Origin: Halichoerus grypus
Taxonomy: Eukaryota; Chordata; Mammalia; Carnivora; Phocidae
DNA length: 64,000 bases
Reading direction: 5' to 3'
Assembly: GCF_964656455.1 (NCBI RefSeq)
Contig: NC_135715.1
Coordinates: forward strand, 80,082,414-80,146,413
This document shows positions 62,401 through 63,266 of this stretch, in pieces. The notes under the pieces are model-generated. The model was not told the DNA's origin, ran no database searches, and was given only the letters and a program-made list of their open reading frames with translations. Each line of letters starts with the position of its first letter. Within the stretch, counting starts at the first letter, position 1. The position numbers and the translations under genes are program-made.

Positions 62401-63266
62401 CTGGAGTGGAACCAAATCCTCACTCTGGGGACCCTGTTCCTTCAACTCCATGTGGGTGTGTTTGCCCACCCTGGGTAGCAGGGTGCTGGCCAGACTGGCA
62501 GGTGGCCGCCAGAGCAGAGTCTCCCTCCAGAGCAATCTTGACATCCTTCTGGGGTTCTGTTCCCTTCCTCAGACCAGGTACCAGGTGGGCATTGGGTGGG
62601 GACAGGAGCTCCTGCAGAAGTCAGAGCAACAGAAGGAAGAGGCCCCAGGGGGAGACATTGGACTGAATTAGGCTCCTATCCCTTGGAACTTCCCTCTGGG
62701 CAGACCAGTATGGAAATGCCTCCCCCTCTCTGCTTCCAGAGGACAGGGACCAGTTCAGCTTTGGAGTCCTTGAGTCAAAGTCACTGAATGAAAGGAAGAC
62801 ACTTGCCATTCTGCAAGAGAGTACCCAGGTGGAGGAATGACCCTGCCCTGAAAGCATCCTCAGGGTAAAGGAGGAAGGTCAGTCGCTCAAGCGAGGTTTC
62901 CTGAGGCCCAGGTTGGGGGAGGGTTCCAGGGAGGGGAAGGGTGAGGACTGTTGAGCAGAGTGGGGAGGGCATGTGGGGGAGAAGAGTCCTGTGCTCAGCC
63001 CTGCACAGCTTAGCACCGCCCTCCATTTTGGGCTATGGCTCATGTGCTGGGAGAAGGGCTTAAAACCAGTAGAGACCCGCCCTCAACAGTGGAGGGCTGG
63101 AAGGGACTTGACCTCCCTCTGCCCTGTCATGGTAGGAGTGGCCCCAGAGGCAGTGAGGTACCCTCGAGGCAGTAGTGCCCAGCGGGGCAGAGGAGGCCCC
63201 GGGCCCCGTCGGTGGGGTCCTGGCTGGTGGCTCCTCCCTTGCACCAGTGCCCTGCCGCACAGTCTC
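5082..63266 (-). CDS. giant GCC2/GCC3-repeat type I membrane protein gene, 43 exons (span includes introns; both ends incomplete)
   Basis: This is the overall model; exons E1-E43 are listed separately. What is seen: 43 open exons, all with AG/GT boundaries, total 6,752 bases, joining in one frame with no stop (2,250 codons plus two leading bases). Residue numbers below count from E1. About residues 1-1570 are Cys-rich modules (C-P-x-G-x-[YF]-C and P-C-P-x-G-T-[FY]) of the ephrin-receptor-like GCC2/GCC3 type. Residues 1570-1911 are a non-repetitive ectodomain, about 1909-1932 a membrane helix, and 1933-2250 a charged cytoplasmic tail. Known mammalian proteins with this domain (Eph receptors, SCUBEs, SVEP1, ELAPORs) differ in architecture to my knowledge. 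No kinase, EGF-calcium or CUB domain is seen. A role in adhesion or cell-surface binding is only an inference. The start exon and the stop codon were not found. Confidence 0.9.
5274..7013. other. intron E42/E43
   Basis: Unique-looking AT-rich sequence (5440-5700) followed by sequence with no clear repeat class. No exon with paired splice sites was seen on either strand. Confidence 0.5.
7014..7151 (-). CDS. E42: coiled-coil tail exon
   Basis: 138 bases, phase 0 to phase 0; acceptor tctttttctag, donor tttgtgGTaagc. It encodes [17 protein letters not shown] and then [13 protein letters not shown]. Hydrophobic a/d positions and alternating Lys/Glu are typical of a coiled coil. Codons are in a clean frame between strong splice sites, isolated in a 12 kb repeat-rich stretch. 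Confidence 0.8.
8851..9074 (+). mobile_element. CAN-SINE (SINEC, tRNA-Lys-derived carnivore SINE)
   Basis: It starts ggggtgcctgggtggctcag, has the tRNA-like head with box-B-like sequence, a CT-rich middle and an A-rich tail with aataaataaataaatc. It is flanked by an exact 13-base target duplication gtgtgaaggaaga (8838-8850 and 9075-9087). This family is restricted to Carnivora, so it fixes the taxonomic order. Confidence 0.95.
9590..9820 (-). repeat. MIR SINE fragment
   Basis: Minus-orientation MIR landmarks in order: gggatttgaaactc, gttatctccctctctgag, a cttcc-type middle, and caacaaataac at the end. Diverged and ancient. Confidence 0.6.
10430..10905 (+). repeat. ancient interspersed repeat, class unsure
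   Basis: It ends with an aataaatgcttattg polyadenylation-type signal and a gctaactgatac terminus, features of old mammalian LTR-like elements. A related-looking block lies at about 7720-8160 (ttttggccaatgagatgtaaa). I cannot name the family with confidence. Confidence 0.35.
11000..11570 (-). mobile_element. old L1 (L1ME-type) 3' region fragment
   Basis: AT-rich sequence with agtgccagattgctttccagcaaggtt, a well-known block of old L1 3' untranslated regions. Orientation is uncertain. Confidence 0.4.
11720..12245 (+). mobile_element. LTR, sense copy of an inverted pair
   Basis: It contains cttggcatggagattatgcc, gagagctgtcaccatagaaa and the terminal attcttggtccagctagaag. The same blocks occur in reverse complement at 14205-14715. 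Absence of internal retroviral sequence on either side suggests a solo or fragmentary ERV/MaLR-type LTR. Confidence 0.6.
12900..13430 (+). mobile_element. probable ERV LTR fragment
   Basis: It has a gtgcatgttaatgaacttct signal region, followed by ttgttgatcttttgtcagcc and aagaatctaagatggg, resembling ERV LTR 3' parts. Boundaries and family are unsure. Confidence 0.4.
13790..14070 (+). repeat. L2-like fragment
   Basis: Sequence with tttcctgatccttgcagaca and a tail of cagcaataaatatctgctgagtg, typical of old L2 3' ends. Low certainty. Confidence 0.35.
14205..14715 (-). mobile_element. LTR, antisense copy of the inverted pair
   Basis: Reverse complement of the 11720-12245 element over most of its length, including ttttctatggtgacagctct and gattaacaggagaaaatcaa. 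The centres of the two copies are about 2.5 kb apart, in opposite orientation. Confidence 0.6.
14960..15130 (-). repeat. MIR SINE fragment
   Basis: Minus-strand MIR landmarks: agctgcatcatataacttagc, gggttattgtgaggatta and gtacatacaaagcattcg. Confidence 0.5.
15540..15990 (+). mobile_element. solo LTR of a gammaretrovirus-like (ERV1) element
   Basis: It contains a TATA-like gtatataatcagccacccct, a cagcagctctttctgccc block, a tgctttaaaaaatcacc stretch where a polyadenylation signal would sit, and a terminal part rich in caagaattctttcttggct. No gag, pol or env sequence flanks it, so it appears to be a solo LTR. Exact ends and target duplication were not determined. Confidence 0.6.
16705..16865 (+). 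repeat. degenerate (TG)n/(CATG) repeat
   Basis: About 160 bases of TG-rich sequence interrupted by CATG and CACA units. It produces several spurious His/Cys/Thr-rich reading frames on both strands, which were ignored. It lies close to the donor of E41. Confidence 0.85.
16944..17059 (-). CDS. E41: probable cytoplasmic-tail exon
   Basis: 116 bases, phase 1 to phase 0; acceptor ctccttccccag, donor agaaagGTgaaa. It encodes [18 protein letters not shown] and then a short Ala/Gly segment ending S-R-K. The phases link E40 and E42 exactly. Further support is only the amphipathic helix and good splice sites, and it lies next to a TG-rich tract, so it is less certain than E42. Confidence 0.58.
18388..18600 (-). 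repeat. MIR SINE fragment
   Basis: Minus-orientation MIR pattern: gttccctcatctataaaatgatggtaat, then gagaattgaatgggct and gtgcttgcccagtgttta. Confidence 0.6.
19831..20639 (+). mobile_element. 5'-truncated LINE-1 with target-site duplication
   Basis: The end of L1 ORF2 and the 3' end: aatggctaaaattaa, ctgttggtgggaatgcaaac, ggaatattactcagccatc, then an A-rich tail at 20620-20639. It is flanked by imperfect 17-18 base duplications (19813-19830 and 20640-20656; ggaaagtcagctgatttt versus ggaagtcggctggtttt). Reading frames are broken, so it is inactive. Confidence 0.9.
20174..20232 (+). repeat. (TA)n microsatellite inside L1
   Basis: About 59 bases of alternating TA with a single ACA interruption, expanded at the ORF2/3' part of the L1 at 19831-20639. 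Confidence 0.95.
21987..22152 (-). CDS. E40: cytoplasmic-tail exon
   Basis: 166 bases, phase 0 to phase 1; acceptor ttttcccag, donor cctctagGTgaga. It opens [13 protein letters not shown], a plausible helical continuation of E39. It then turns polar and Ser/Glu-rich (T-G-Q-S-E-E-S-W). The exon start is well supported; the second half is low-complexity and less certain. Confidence 0.78.
22298..22458 (-). CDS. E39: helical cytoplasmic-tail exon
   Basis: 161 bases, phase 1 to phase 0; acceptor tcttcctgcag, donor ctcaagGTcagc. It encodes [16 protein letters not shown] and a following [12 protein letters not shown]. Charged and hydrophobic residues alternate with heptad-like spacing, suggesting an amphipathic or coiled-coil helix. 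No catalytic motif is seen. Confidence 0.86.
22459..23949. other. intron E38/E39
   Basis: GC-rich, with a G-rich tract near 22610-22640 and MIR at 23640-23860. No further exon was recognised. Confidence 0.5.
23640..23860 (-). repeat. MIR SINE fragment
   Basis: Minus-orientation MIR landmarks: cttgagcctcagtctctttgtctataaaatgggga and a ttataaatcatcaatgc end. Confidence 0.65.
23950..24032 (-). CDS. E38: short cytoplasmic-tail exon
   Basis: 83 bases, phase 2 to phase 1; acceptor cttctttccag, donor gcacagGTacca. E37 (phase 2 out) and E39 (phase 1 in) cannot join directly, and this exon supplies the needed shift and stays open. It encodes an acidic, Ser/Gly-rich linker ([13 protein letters not shown]). 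It was found by phase logic, so it rests on less evidence than its neighbours. Confidence 0.68.
24237..24399 (-). CDS. E37: transmembrane helix and start of cytoplasmic tail
   Basis: 163 bases, phase 1 to phase 2; acceptor accttgcag, donor gacagGTgagt. The exon opens with [20 protein letters not shown], followed at once by R-P-P and further Arg residues (R-A-W-R-P-Q-W-R). A single 20-25 residue hydrophobic run with positive charge on its C-terminal side fits a type I topology: N-terminus outside, tail in the cytoplasm. No second membrane segment was found. Confidence 0.87.
24937..25148 (-). CDS. E36: beta-sandwich-like juxtamembrane exon up to the membrane
   Basis: 212 bases, phase 2 to phase 1; acceptor atcccccag, donor cacagGTactg. 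It encodes [11 protein letters not shown], then S-I-I-V-V-L-V and a Cys, and ends W-V-V-I-T at the start of the membrane helix. P-G-T-Y-V-F followed by a hydrophobic strand is reminiscent of cupredoxin-like folds. However, no His/Cys/Met copper-ligand set is visible, so this is only a fold-level guess. Confidence 0.85.
25474..25600 (-). CDS. E35: juxtamembrane exon ([14 protein letters not shown])
   Basis: 127 bases, phase 1 to phase 2; acceptor cattctccag, donor tcaagGTaatc. It encodes an aromatic, Asn-rich segment ([15 protein letters not shown]) and an N-F-S sequon. It contains no Cys. The phase-1 entry completes a GAT codon with E34. Confidence 0.82.
25601..28282. other. intron E34/E35
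   Basis: It contains a CAN-SINE (26660-26875) and otherwise unique-looking GC-rich sequence. The reading frames seen here on both strands lack matching splice sites or phase. The adjoining exons join in phase without any extra exon. Confidence 0.6.
26660..26875 (-). mobile_element. CAN-SINE (SINEC), minus orientation
   Basis: Poly-pyrimidine start (the A-tail complement), agattttatttatttgagag, a GA-rich middle, then cgatcccgggactccaggatcatgacctc and aaccaactgagccacccagg. Imperfect duplications tgcatttcttttct (26646-26659) and tgcatttattttct (26876-26889) flank it. Confidence 0.95.
28283..28415 (-). CDS. E34: beta-rich juxtamembrane exon
   Basis: 133 bases, phase 0 to phase 1; acceptor catgttctcag, donor ccttgGTaagt. 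It encodes [18 protein letters not shown] and F-G-F-V-V-S. Alternating hydrophobic residues suggest beta strands, possibly the first part of the domain continued in E35 and E36. Confidence 0.8.
28416..29376. other. intron E33/E34
   Basis: No recognisable repeat or extra exon; unique-looking sequence. Confidence 0.5.
29377..29521 (-). CDS. E33: Cys-containing juxtamembrane exon (CQCQAY)
   Basis: 145 bases, phase 2 to phase 0; acceptor tctcccacag, donor agaggGTaagc. It encodes C-Q-C-Q-A-Y, E-L-C-D-A-Q-C, then a hydrophilic beta-like stretch ([11 protein letters not shown]). E32 and E33 together hold nine Cys. With E31 they look like one small disulfide-rich unit; this is inference. Confidence 0.82.
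30257..30384 (-). CDS. E32: Cys-containing juxtamembrane exon
   Basis: 128 bases, phase 0 to phase 2; acceptor atcctcccacag, donor gcatGTgagt. It encodes [12 protein letters not shown] and H-D-C-S-S-F-C. The split codon AT is completed by C from E33, giving Ile-Cys-Gln-Cys. Confidence 0.82.
30859..31004 (-). CDS. E31: small Cys module (HCTCRG ... CICQAG ... DCQPQ)
   Basis: 146 bases, phase 1 to phase 0; acceptor tatccccag, donor ccccagGTaaca. It encodes [21 protein letters not shown] and an acidic Ser/Glu run ending D-C-Q-P-Q. The Cys spacing resembles a degenerate EGF-like fold without calcium-binding residues. I do not recognise it as a named domain. Confidence 0.85.
31182..31360 (+). mobile_element. 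MER5-like hAT DNA transposon fragment
   Basis: Near-palindromic arrangement: tgactctcaaccctgactttgcattagattc at one end and gtgtagctgtggctgagaat at the other, the known MER5 pattern. Confidence 0.6.
32456..32543 (+). mobile_element. tiny L1 3'-end insertion with target duplication
   Basis: An 88-base AT-rich piece ending in an A/T-rich tail, bracketed by exact copies of taaatacaacct (32444-32455 and 32544-32555). The start resembles a LINE-1 3' terminus (cagctaattgaacataataaa). The direct flanking repeat is the strongest evidence. Confidence 0.6.
32558..32950 (+). mobile_element. 5'-truncated LINE-1 3' end
   Basis: From tggaatattactcagccatc to the A-rich tail, this is the same L1 segment as 20233-20639, in the same orientation. 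It follows immediately after the duplicated site of the neighbouring mini-insertion. Confidence 0.85.
33856..33993 (-). CDS. E30: start of non-repetitive juxtamembrane ectodomain
   Basis: 138 bases, phase 1 to phase 1; acceptor ttgtcccctTAG, donor cacCGTaagt. It follows a 4.2 kb repeat-filled intron. The 46 codons hold one Cys, an N-G-T sequon and a mixed hydrophobic/charged stretch (P-L-N-G-T-F-E-E-V). The composition is quite unlike the Cys-rich array, but the phase joins E29 and E31 exactly. Confidence 0.8.
34284..34415 (+). repeat. (AAAAC)n tracts
   Basis: Two runs of AAAAC units (34284-34328 and 34378-34413) separated by AT-rich sequence, probably A-tails of old retroelements. Confidence 0.8.
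34420..35244 (+). mobile_element. old LINE-1 (L1M) block, left part
   Basis: Contains atggctgagaatttcacaaac, atacaagaagtgctgaagaa and an atgctaaaagaaaac block, typical of old L1 ORF1/5' regions. The element resumes at 35734 after the Tigger insertion. Confidence 0.7.
35245..35733 (-). mobile_element. Tigger1-type DNA transposon, internally deleted
   Basis: Ends are inverted: caggcatatcttagagatat at the left and, in reverse complement, caggcataccttattttatt at the right. Internal blocks such as accaccacaataaaacaaat and gttgccacagaccttcaatc match the Tigger1 pattern as I know it. At 489 bases it is too short to encode the pogo-type transposase. Confidence 0.8.
35734..36398 (+). mobile_element. 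old LINE-1 block, right part
   Basis: Contains gtttctatgcaatccaataaaaattccagc, ttattataaaactacaatgatt and caattggatatctgtttggg, all from L1 ORF2. Its frame is broken. Confidence 0.75.
36399..36802 (+). mobile_element. MaLR-type LTR (MLT1-like)
   Basis: Starts tgttatgggctcagttgtgtcc, has gttgaagtctgaactcccagtacctc, a ccatctgaaagc block, a tccagaactgtgagaaaataaa polyadenylation region and ends gagtaatatag. This is the classic order of the mammalian MaLR LTR. No internal sequence is attached. Confidence 0.75.
37200..37442 (-). repeat. MIR SINE, nearly full length
   Basis: Minus orientation with ggttaagaacaggaatgtgg, ggttctgccactaactctc, tttataaaacagggatgata and tggcatacggtaggtgctc. Confidence 0.8.
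38174..38386 (-). CDS. E29: last Cys-rich array exon
   Basis: 213 bases, phase 1 to phase 1; acceptor tccctccag, donor cacctgGTgagt. It encodes [27 protein letters not shown] and C-L-P-C-G. The array ends here: about 1,568 residues of modules precede it in the window, and E30 lacks the C-P-x-G pattern. Confidence 0.9.
38829..38848 (+). repeat. C homopolymer, 20 bases
   Basis: Runs of C (also at 38595-38609 as C7 plus C7). Such tracts are prone to sequencing or assembly length error. They lie in the intron between E28 and E29. Confidence 0.8.
39035..39234 (-). CDS. E28: Cys-rich exon (YYCPPG, CPSGFSC)
   Basis: 200 bases, phase 2 to phase 1; acceptor tctgtgcag, donor ccacgGTgagt. It encodes Y-Y-C-P-P-G, A-C-P-G-G, an N-G-T sequon, [21 protein letters not shown] and H-H-G. 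Confidence 0.9.
40076..40202 (-). CDS. E27: Cys-rich exon ([17 protein letters not shown])
   Basis: 127 bases, phase 1 to phase 2; acceptor tctctctcag, donor cagctGTgagt. It encodes T-C-R-A-G-S-Y-C and [11 protein letters not shown]. The two bases CT at its end join the first base of E28 to give Leu before C-V-F-P-Y-Y-C. Confidence 0.87.
40507..40731 (-). CDS. E26: Cys-rich modules ([22 protein letters not shown])
   Basis: 225 bases, phase 1 to phase 1; acceptor tttgcccccag, donor ctgcagGTgaga. It encodes [39 protein letters not shown]. This is one of the clearest complete copies of the repeat superunit. Confidence 0.91.
40829..40999 (-). CDS. E25: Cys-rich exon ([10 protein letters not shown])
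   Basis: 171 bases, phase 1 to phase 1; acceptor tgctctccag, donor ccccagGTaaga. It encodes [12 protein letters not shown], an N-E-T sequon, A-C-P-E-H-T-Y and [10 protein letters not shown]. It shares the altered E-H-T core with its neighbour E24 (P-H-T). Confidence 0.89.
41109..41234 (-). CDS. E24: Cys-rich exon (FYCPEGSG)
   Basis: 126 bases, phase 1 to phase 1; acceptor atgcttcag, donor agccgGTaagc. It encodes [25 protein letters not shown] and K-A-G. The GTF core is altered to H-T-V, one of several diverged repeat copies. Confidence 0.86.
41528..41622 (-). mobile_element. CAN-SINE, partial (tRNA-related part)
   Basis: Minus orientation: gaactcacaaccctgcaatcaagagtcacaggctctactgactgagccagtcaggtg, the tRNA-derived head of the carnivore SINE. 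It lacks the long pyrimidine-rich part. Flanking ctcaactcctttttat and catcaactatttttag look like a decayed target duplication. Confidence 0.85.
41760..41896 (-). CDS. E23: Cys-rich exon ([10 protein letters not shown])
   Basis: 137 bases, phase 2 to phase 1; acceptor tgtgcattag, donor caccagGTaacc. It encodes [19 protein letters not shown] and Q-C-P-P-G. A stretch of plus-strand sequence at 40405-40450 matches part of it in reverse orientation (see findings). Confidence 0.87.
41897..43456. other. intron E22/E23
   Basis: No clear repeat or exon. Reading frames on both strands lack matching splice phases. Confidence 0.45.
43457..43535 (-). CDS. E22: very short Cys-rich exon
   Basis: 79 bases, phase 1 to phase 2; acceptor tgtcctccag, donor tgcagGTcagt. 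It encodes T-F-T-P-Q-G, then [10 protein letters not shown]. This is the smallest exon in the model and carries only the second half of a module. The T-F completes the C-P-T-G of E21. Confidence 0.85.
44419..44458 (+). repeat. (TG)n microsatellite
   Basis: About 20 TG units with one TATG interruption. Confidence 0.9.
45327..45380 (+). repeat. (GAAT)n tetranucleotide repeat
   Basis: Repeated gaat/gatgaat units, following a MIR/L2-like sequence (tagtgcctggcatgcagtag). Likely polymorphic. Confidence 0.85.
45448..45643 (-). CDS. E21: Cys-rich exon (GHFCQPG, CPPGFHC)
   Basis: 196 bases, phase 0 to phase 1; acceptor tggctctcag, donor aaccgGTaagc. The acceptor lies inside a longer opposite-strand ORF, so the entry point was set by phase. 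It encodes [33 protein letters not shown] and P-T-G. Confidence 0.86.
45907..46058 (-). CDS. E20: Cys-rich exon ([10 protein letters not shown])
   Basis: 152 bases, phase 1 to phase 0; acceptor cctatccaag, donor cctcagGTatct. It encodes [17 protein letters not shown] and F-L-C-P-Q. It ends on a complete Gln codon, so E21 must enter in phase 0. Confidence 0.86.
46509..46673 (-). CDS. E19: Cys-rich exon ([20 protein letters not shown])
   Basis: 165 bases, phase 1 to phase 1; acceptor tctatatccag, donor gctcagGTgagc. It encodes [23 protein letters not shown] and P-C-P-M-G-T-T followed by a Ser-rich turn. Confidence 0.88.
46886..47105 (+). repeat. MIR SINE, nearly full length
   Basis: Plus orientation: gctaacacttgtgggcact, gtgtgcaccaggcactgttctaagctc, ccactttagaggggaggagactgaggtcagagag, cttgtccaaggtcacac. 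It sits in the intron between E18 and E19. Confidence 0.85.
47292..47438 (-). CDS. E18: Cys-rich exon (HYCPGG, CPEGTL)
   Basis: 147 bases, phase 1 to phase 1; acceptor ccttccccacag, donor tgaggGTaagt. It encodes [23 protein letters not shown] and a Gly-rich end. No ORF of useful length marks it, because stops flank the exon closely. Confidence 0.87.
48486..48706 (-). CDS. E17: Cys-rich exon ([16 protein letters not shown])
   Basis: 221 bases, phase 2 to phase 1; acceptor atttcctcag, donor aaagGTaatg. It encodes [38 protein letters not shown] and T-C-P-K-G. The layout closely matches E3. Confidence 0.9.
49513..49724 (-). CDS. E16: Cys-rich exon ([17 protein letters not shown])
   Basis: 212 bases, phase 0 to phase 2; acceptor gattacacag, donor gcaggGTgagg. 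It encodes [18 protein letters not shown] and [10 protein letters not shown], then L-C-Y-A-G with the last Gly split by the intron. Confidence 0.9.
50050..50420. repeat. two short MIR-like fragments in opposite orientation
   Basis: Plus fragment near 50060-50135 (tgtccaaggtcacatggcaagtcagtaac) and minus fragment near 50260-50415 (ttctctgtttcttcatgtctaaagtaggg). Both lie in the intron E15/E16. Confidence 0.45.
50797..50900 (-). CDS. E15: Cys-rich exon (MFC ... YYCTGG)
   Basis: 104 bases, phase 1 to phase 0; acceptor cttcttctag, donor acaagGTatgt. It encodes [14 protein letters not shown] and a P-T-P segment ending in a full Lys codon. Only four Cys are present; the unit is completed by E16. 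Confidence 0.85.
51487..51636 (-). CDS. E14: Cys-rich exon (GYFCPPG, CPRGTF)
   Basis: 150 bases, phase 1 to phase 1; acceptor ttgcccctag, donor cggcagGTtggt. It encodes [18 protein letters not shown] and C-E-P-C-P-A-G. The downstream donor gttggt is weaker than most in the gene but keeps frame with E15. Confidence 0.87.
52571..52795 (-). CDS. E13: Cys-rich modules ([16 protein letters not shown])
   Basis: 225 bases, phase 1 to phase 1; acceptor tctctccacag, donor gcacagGTgggc. It encodes [31 protein letters not shown] (also an N-G-T sequon) and [10 protein letters not shown]. Together with E26 it is the longest exon of the array (75 codons). Confidence 0.9.
53927..54120 (-). CDS. E12: Cys-rich exon ([10 protein letters not shown])
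   Basis: 194 bases, phase 2 to phase 1; acceptor tttccacag, donor ttcagGTgacg. The first 14 codons after the F-C-S start are poor in Cys. Then follow [18 protein letters not shown] and [10 protein letters not shown]. Reading from the acceptor in phase 2 removes any need for an internal start codon. Confidence 0.88.
54538..54658 (-). CDS. E11: Cys-rich exon ([10 protein letters not shown])
   Basis: 121 bases, phase 1 to phase 2; acceptor gcttttctag, donor ggaaaGTgagg. It encodes [18 protein letters not shown] and C-K-T-C-P-A-G. The split codon is completed by E12 to give Lys-Phe-Cys, conserving the F-C position. Confidence 0.87.
54659..56714. other. intron E10/E11
   Basis: Largely unique; no exon or recognised repeat. 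The phases of E10 and E11 are compatible, so none is required. Confidence 0.5.
56715..56870 (-). CDS. E10: Cys-rich exon ([10 protein letters not shown])
   Basis: 156 bases, phase 1 to phase 1; acceptor tatccctgcag, donor gtccagGTaagg. It continues the C-P-P-G of E9 and encodes [18 protein letters not shown] and a short Ser/Gly linker. A long opposite-strand reading frame (56446-57405) overlaps it and is a shadow. Confidence 0.88.
57359..57532 (-). CDS. E9: Cys-rich exon with PTDG motif
   Basis: 174 bases, phase 1 to phase 1; acceptor tctcctacag, donor ccccagGTgagt. It encodes [25 protein letters not shown] and P-C-P-P-G. Its internal order is the same as E1, indicating a repeat superunit longer than one ephrin-receptor-like module. 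Confidence 0.9.
57731..57897 (-). CDS. E8: Cys-rich exon (FFCPAN ... CPAGHYCP)
   Basis: 167 bases, phase 2 to phase 1; acceptor cttttccgtag, donor gccagGTaagg. It encodes F-F-C-P-A-N-T-S (N-glycosylation sequon), [17 protein letters not shown] and C-M-F-C-E-P-G. The phase-2 entry matches the similar exons E3, E12, E17, E23 and E28. Confidence 0.9.
58068..58083 (+). repeat. G homopolymer, 16 bases
   Basis: Uninterrupted G run in the intron between E7 and E8, possibly capable of quadruplex formation and prone to length error. Confidence 0.8.
58347..58446 (-). CDS. E7: Cys-rich exon (YFCPPGT, CPAGTY)
   Basis: 100 bases, phase 1 to phase 2; acceptor ttcccttccag, donor gagggGTaagt. It encodes [15 protein letters not shown] and C-E-S-C-P-E-G. 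The final Gly codon is split after two bases and completed by the first base of E8, giving the conserved G-F-F-C junction. Confidence 0.9.
58637..58790 (-). CDS. E6: Cys-rich exon ([10 protein letters not shown])
   Basis: 154 bases, phase 0 to phase 1; acceptor catctcctgcag, donor ctgcagGTacct. It encodes [16 protein letters not shown], an N-G-S sequon and G-P-C-P-A-G. It continues directly from the GTF core of E5 and completes the ephrin-receptor-like unit. Confidence 0.9.
59925..60031 (-). CDS. E5: Cys-rich exon (CPQGHYC, CPPGTF)
   Basis: 107 bases, phase 1 to phase 0; acceptor cttggttccag, donor tcagagGTaggg. It encodes [12 protein letters not shown] and P-C-P-P-G-T-F, then a short linker ending at a full Glu codon. 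The phase-0 break between the GTF core and the next C-x-x-C pair recurs at E15/E16 and E20/E21. Confidence 0.88.
60032..61436. other. intron E4/E5
   Basis: No repeat or exon recognised. E4 and E5 join in phase. Confidence 0.5.
61437..61655 (-). CDS. E4: Cys-rich GCC2/GCC3 modules
   Basis: 219 bases, phase 1 to phase 1; acceptor cccttcacag, donor tgaagGTacga. It starts F-Y-C-P-E-G, then P-C-P-P-G-T-Y, C-Q-A-C, R-F-C-P and W-E-G-F-F-C. It contains an N-A-T glycosylation sequon. At 73 codons it is close to one whole repeat superunit, so its symmetric phase would allow skipping or duplication without a frameshift. Confidence 0.9.
61964..62178 (-). CDS. E3: Cys-rich GCC2/GCC3 modules
   Basis: 215 bases, phase 2 to phase 1; acceptor atttttccag, donor agagGTcagt. 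It encodes [28 protein letters not shown] and C-P-R-G, nearly a complete repeat superunit (residues about 83-154). The exon ends on the Gly codon, which is the usual phase-1 break in this array. Confidence 0.88.
62470..62611 (-). CDS. E2: short Cys-rich exon recovered from phase logic
   Basis: 142 bases, phase 1 in and phase 2 out; acceptor cttctgcag, donor cccaggGTgggc. No long ORF starts here. E1 (phase 1 out) and E3 (phase 2 in) cannot join directly, and this exon supplies exactly the missing shift. It encodes C-P-P-G-T-W followed by C-Q-D-C, an N-R-T glycosylation sequon and C-Y-P-G. Joined to E3 it restores the expected spacing before the C-T-G-G start of that exon. Confidence 0.8.
63162..63266 (-). 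CDS. E1: Cys-rich module exon, first recognised exon
   Basis: 105 bases, enters in phase 1 and leaves in phase 1; acceptor cctctag, donor gaggGTacct. It encodes a module with C-A-A-G-H-W-C, then P-T-D-G-A-R-G, then C-P-A-G-H-Y-C. The same order recurs in E9 (C-R-A-G-F-H-C, P-T-D-G, C-P-P-G-H-F-C). Because it enters in phase 1 mid-array and has no signal peptide, the true 5' exons must lie at higher coordinates. None was found between 63267 and 64000. Confidence 0.82.

Noticed and set aside
63162..63266. Pseudogene hypothesis, based on the first apparent phase conflict between E1 and E3
   Set aside because: The missing exon was found at 62470-62611, restoring the frame. No stop or frameshift remains across the 43 exons.
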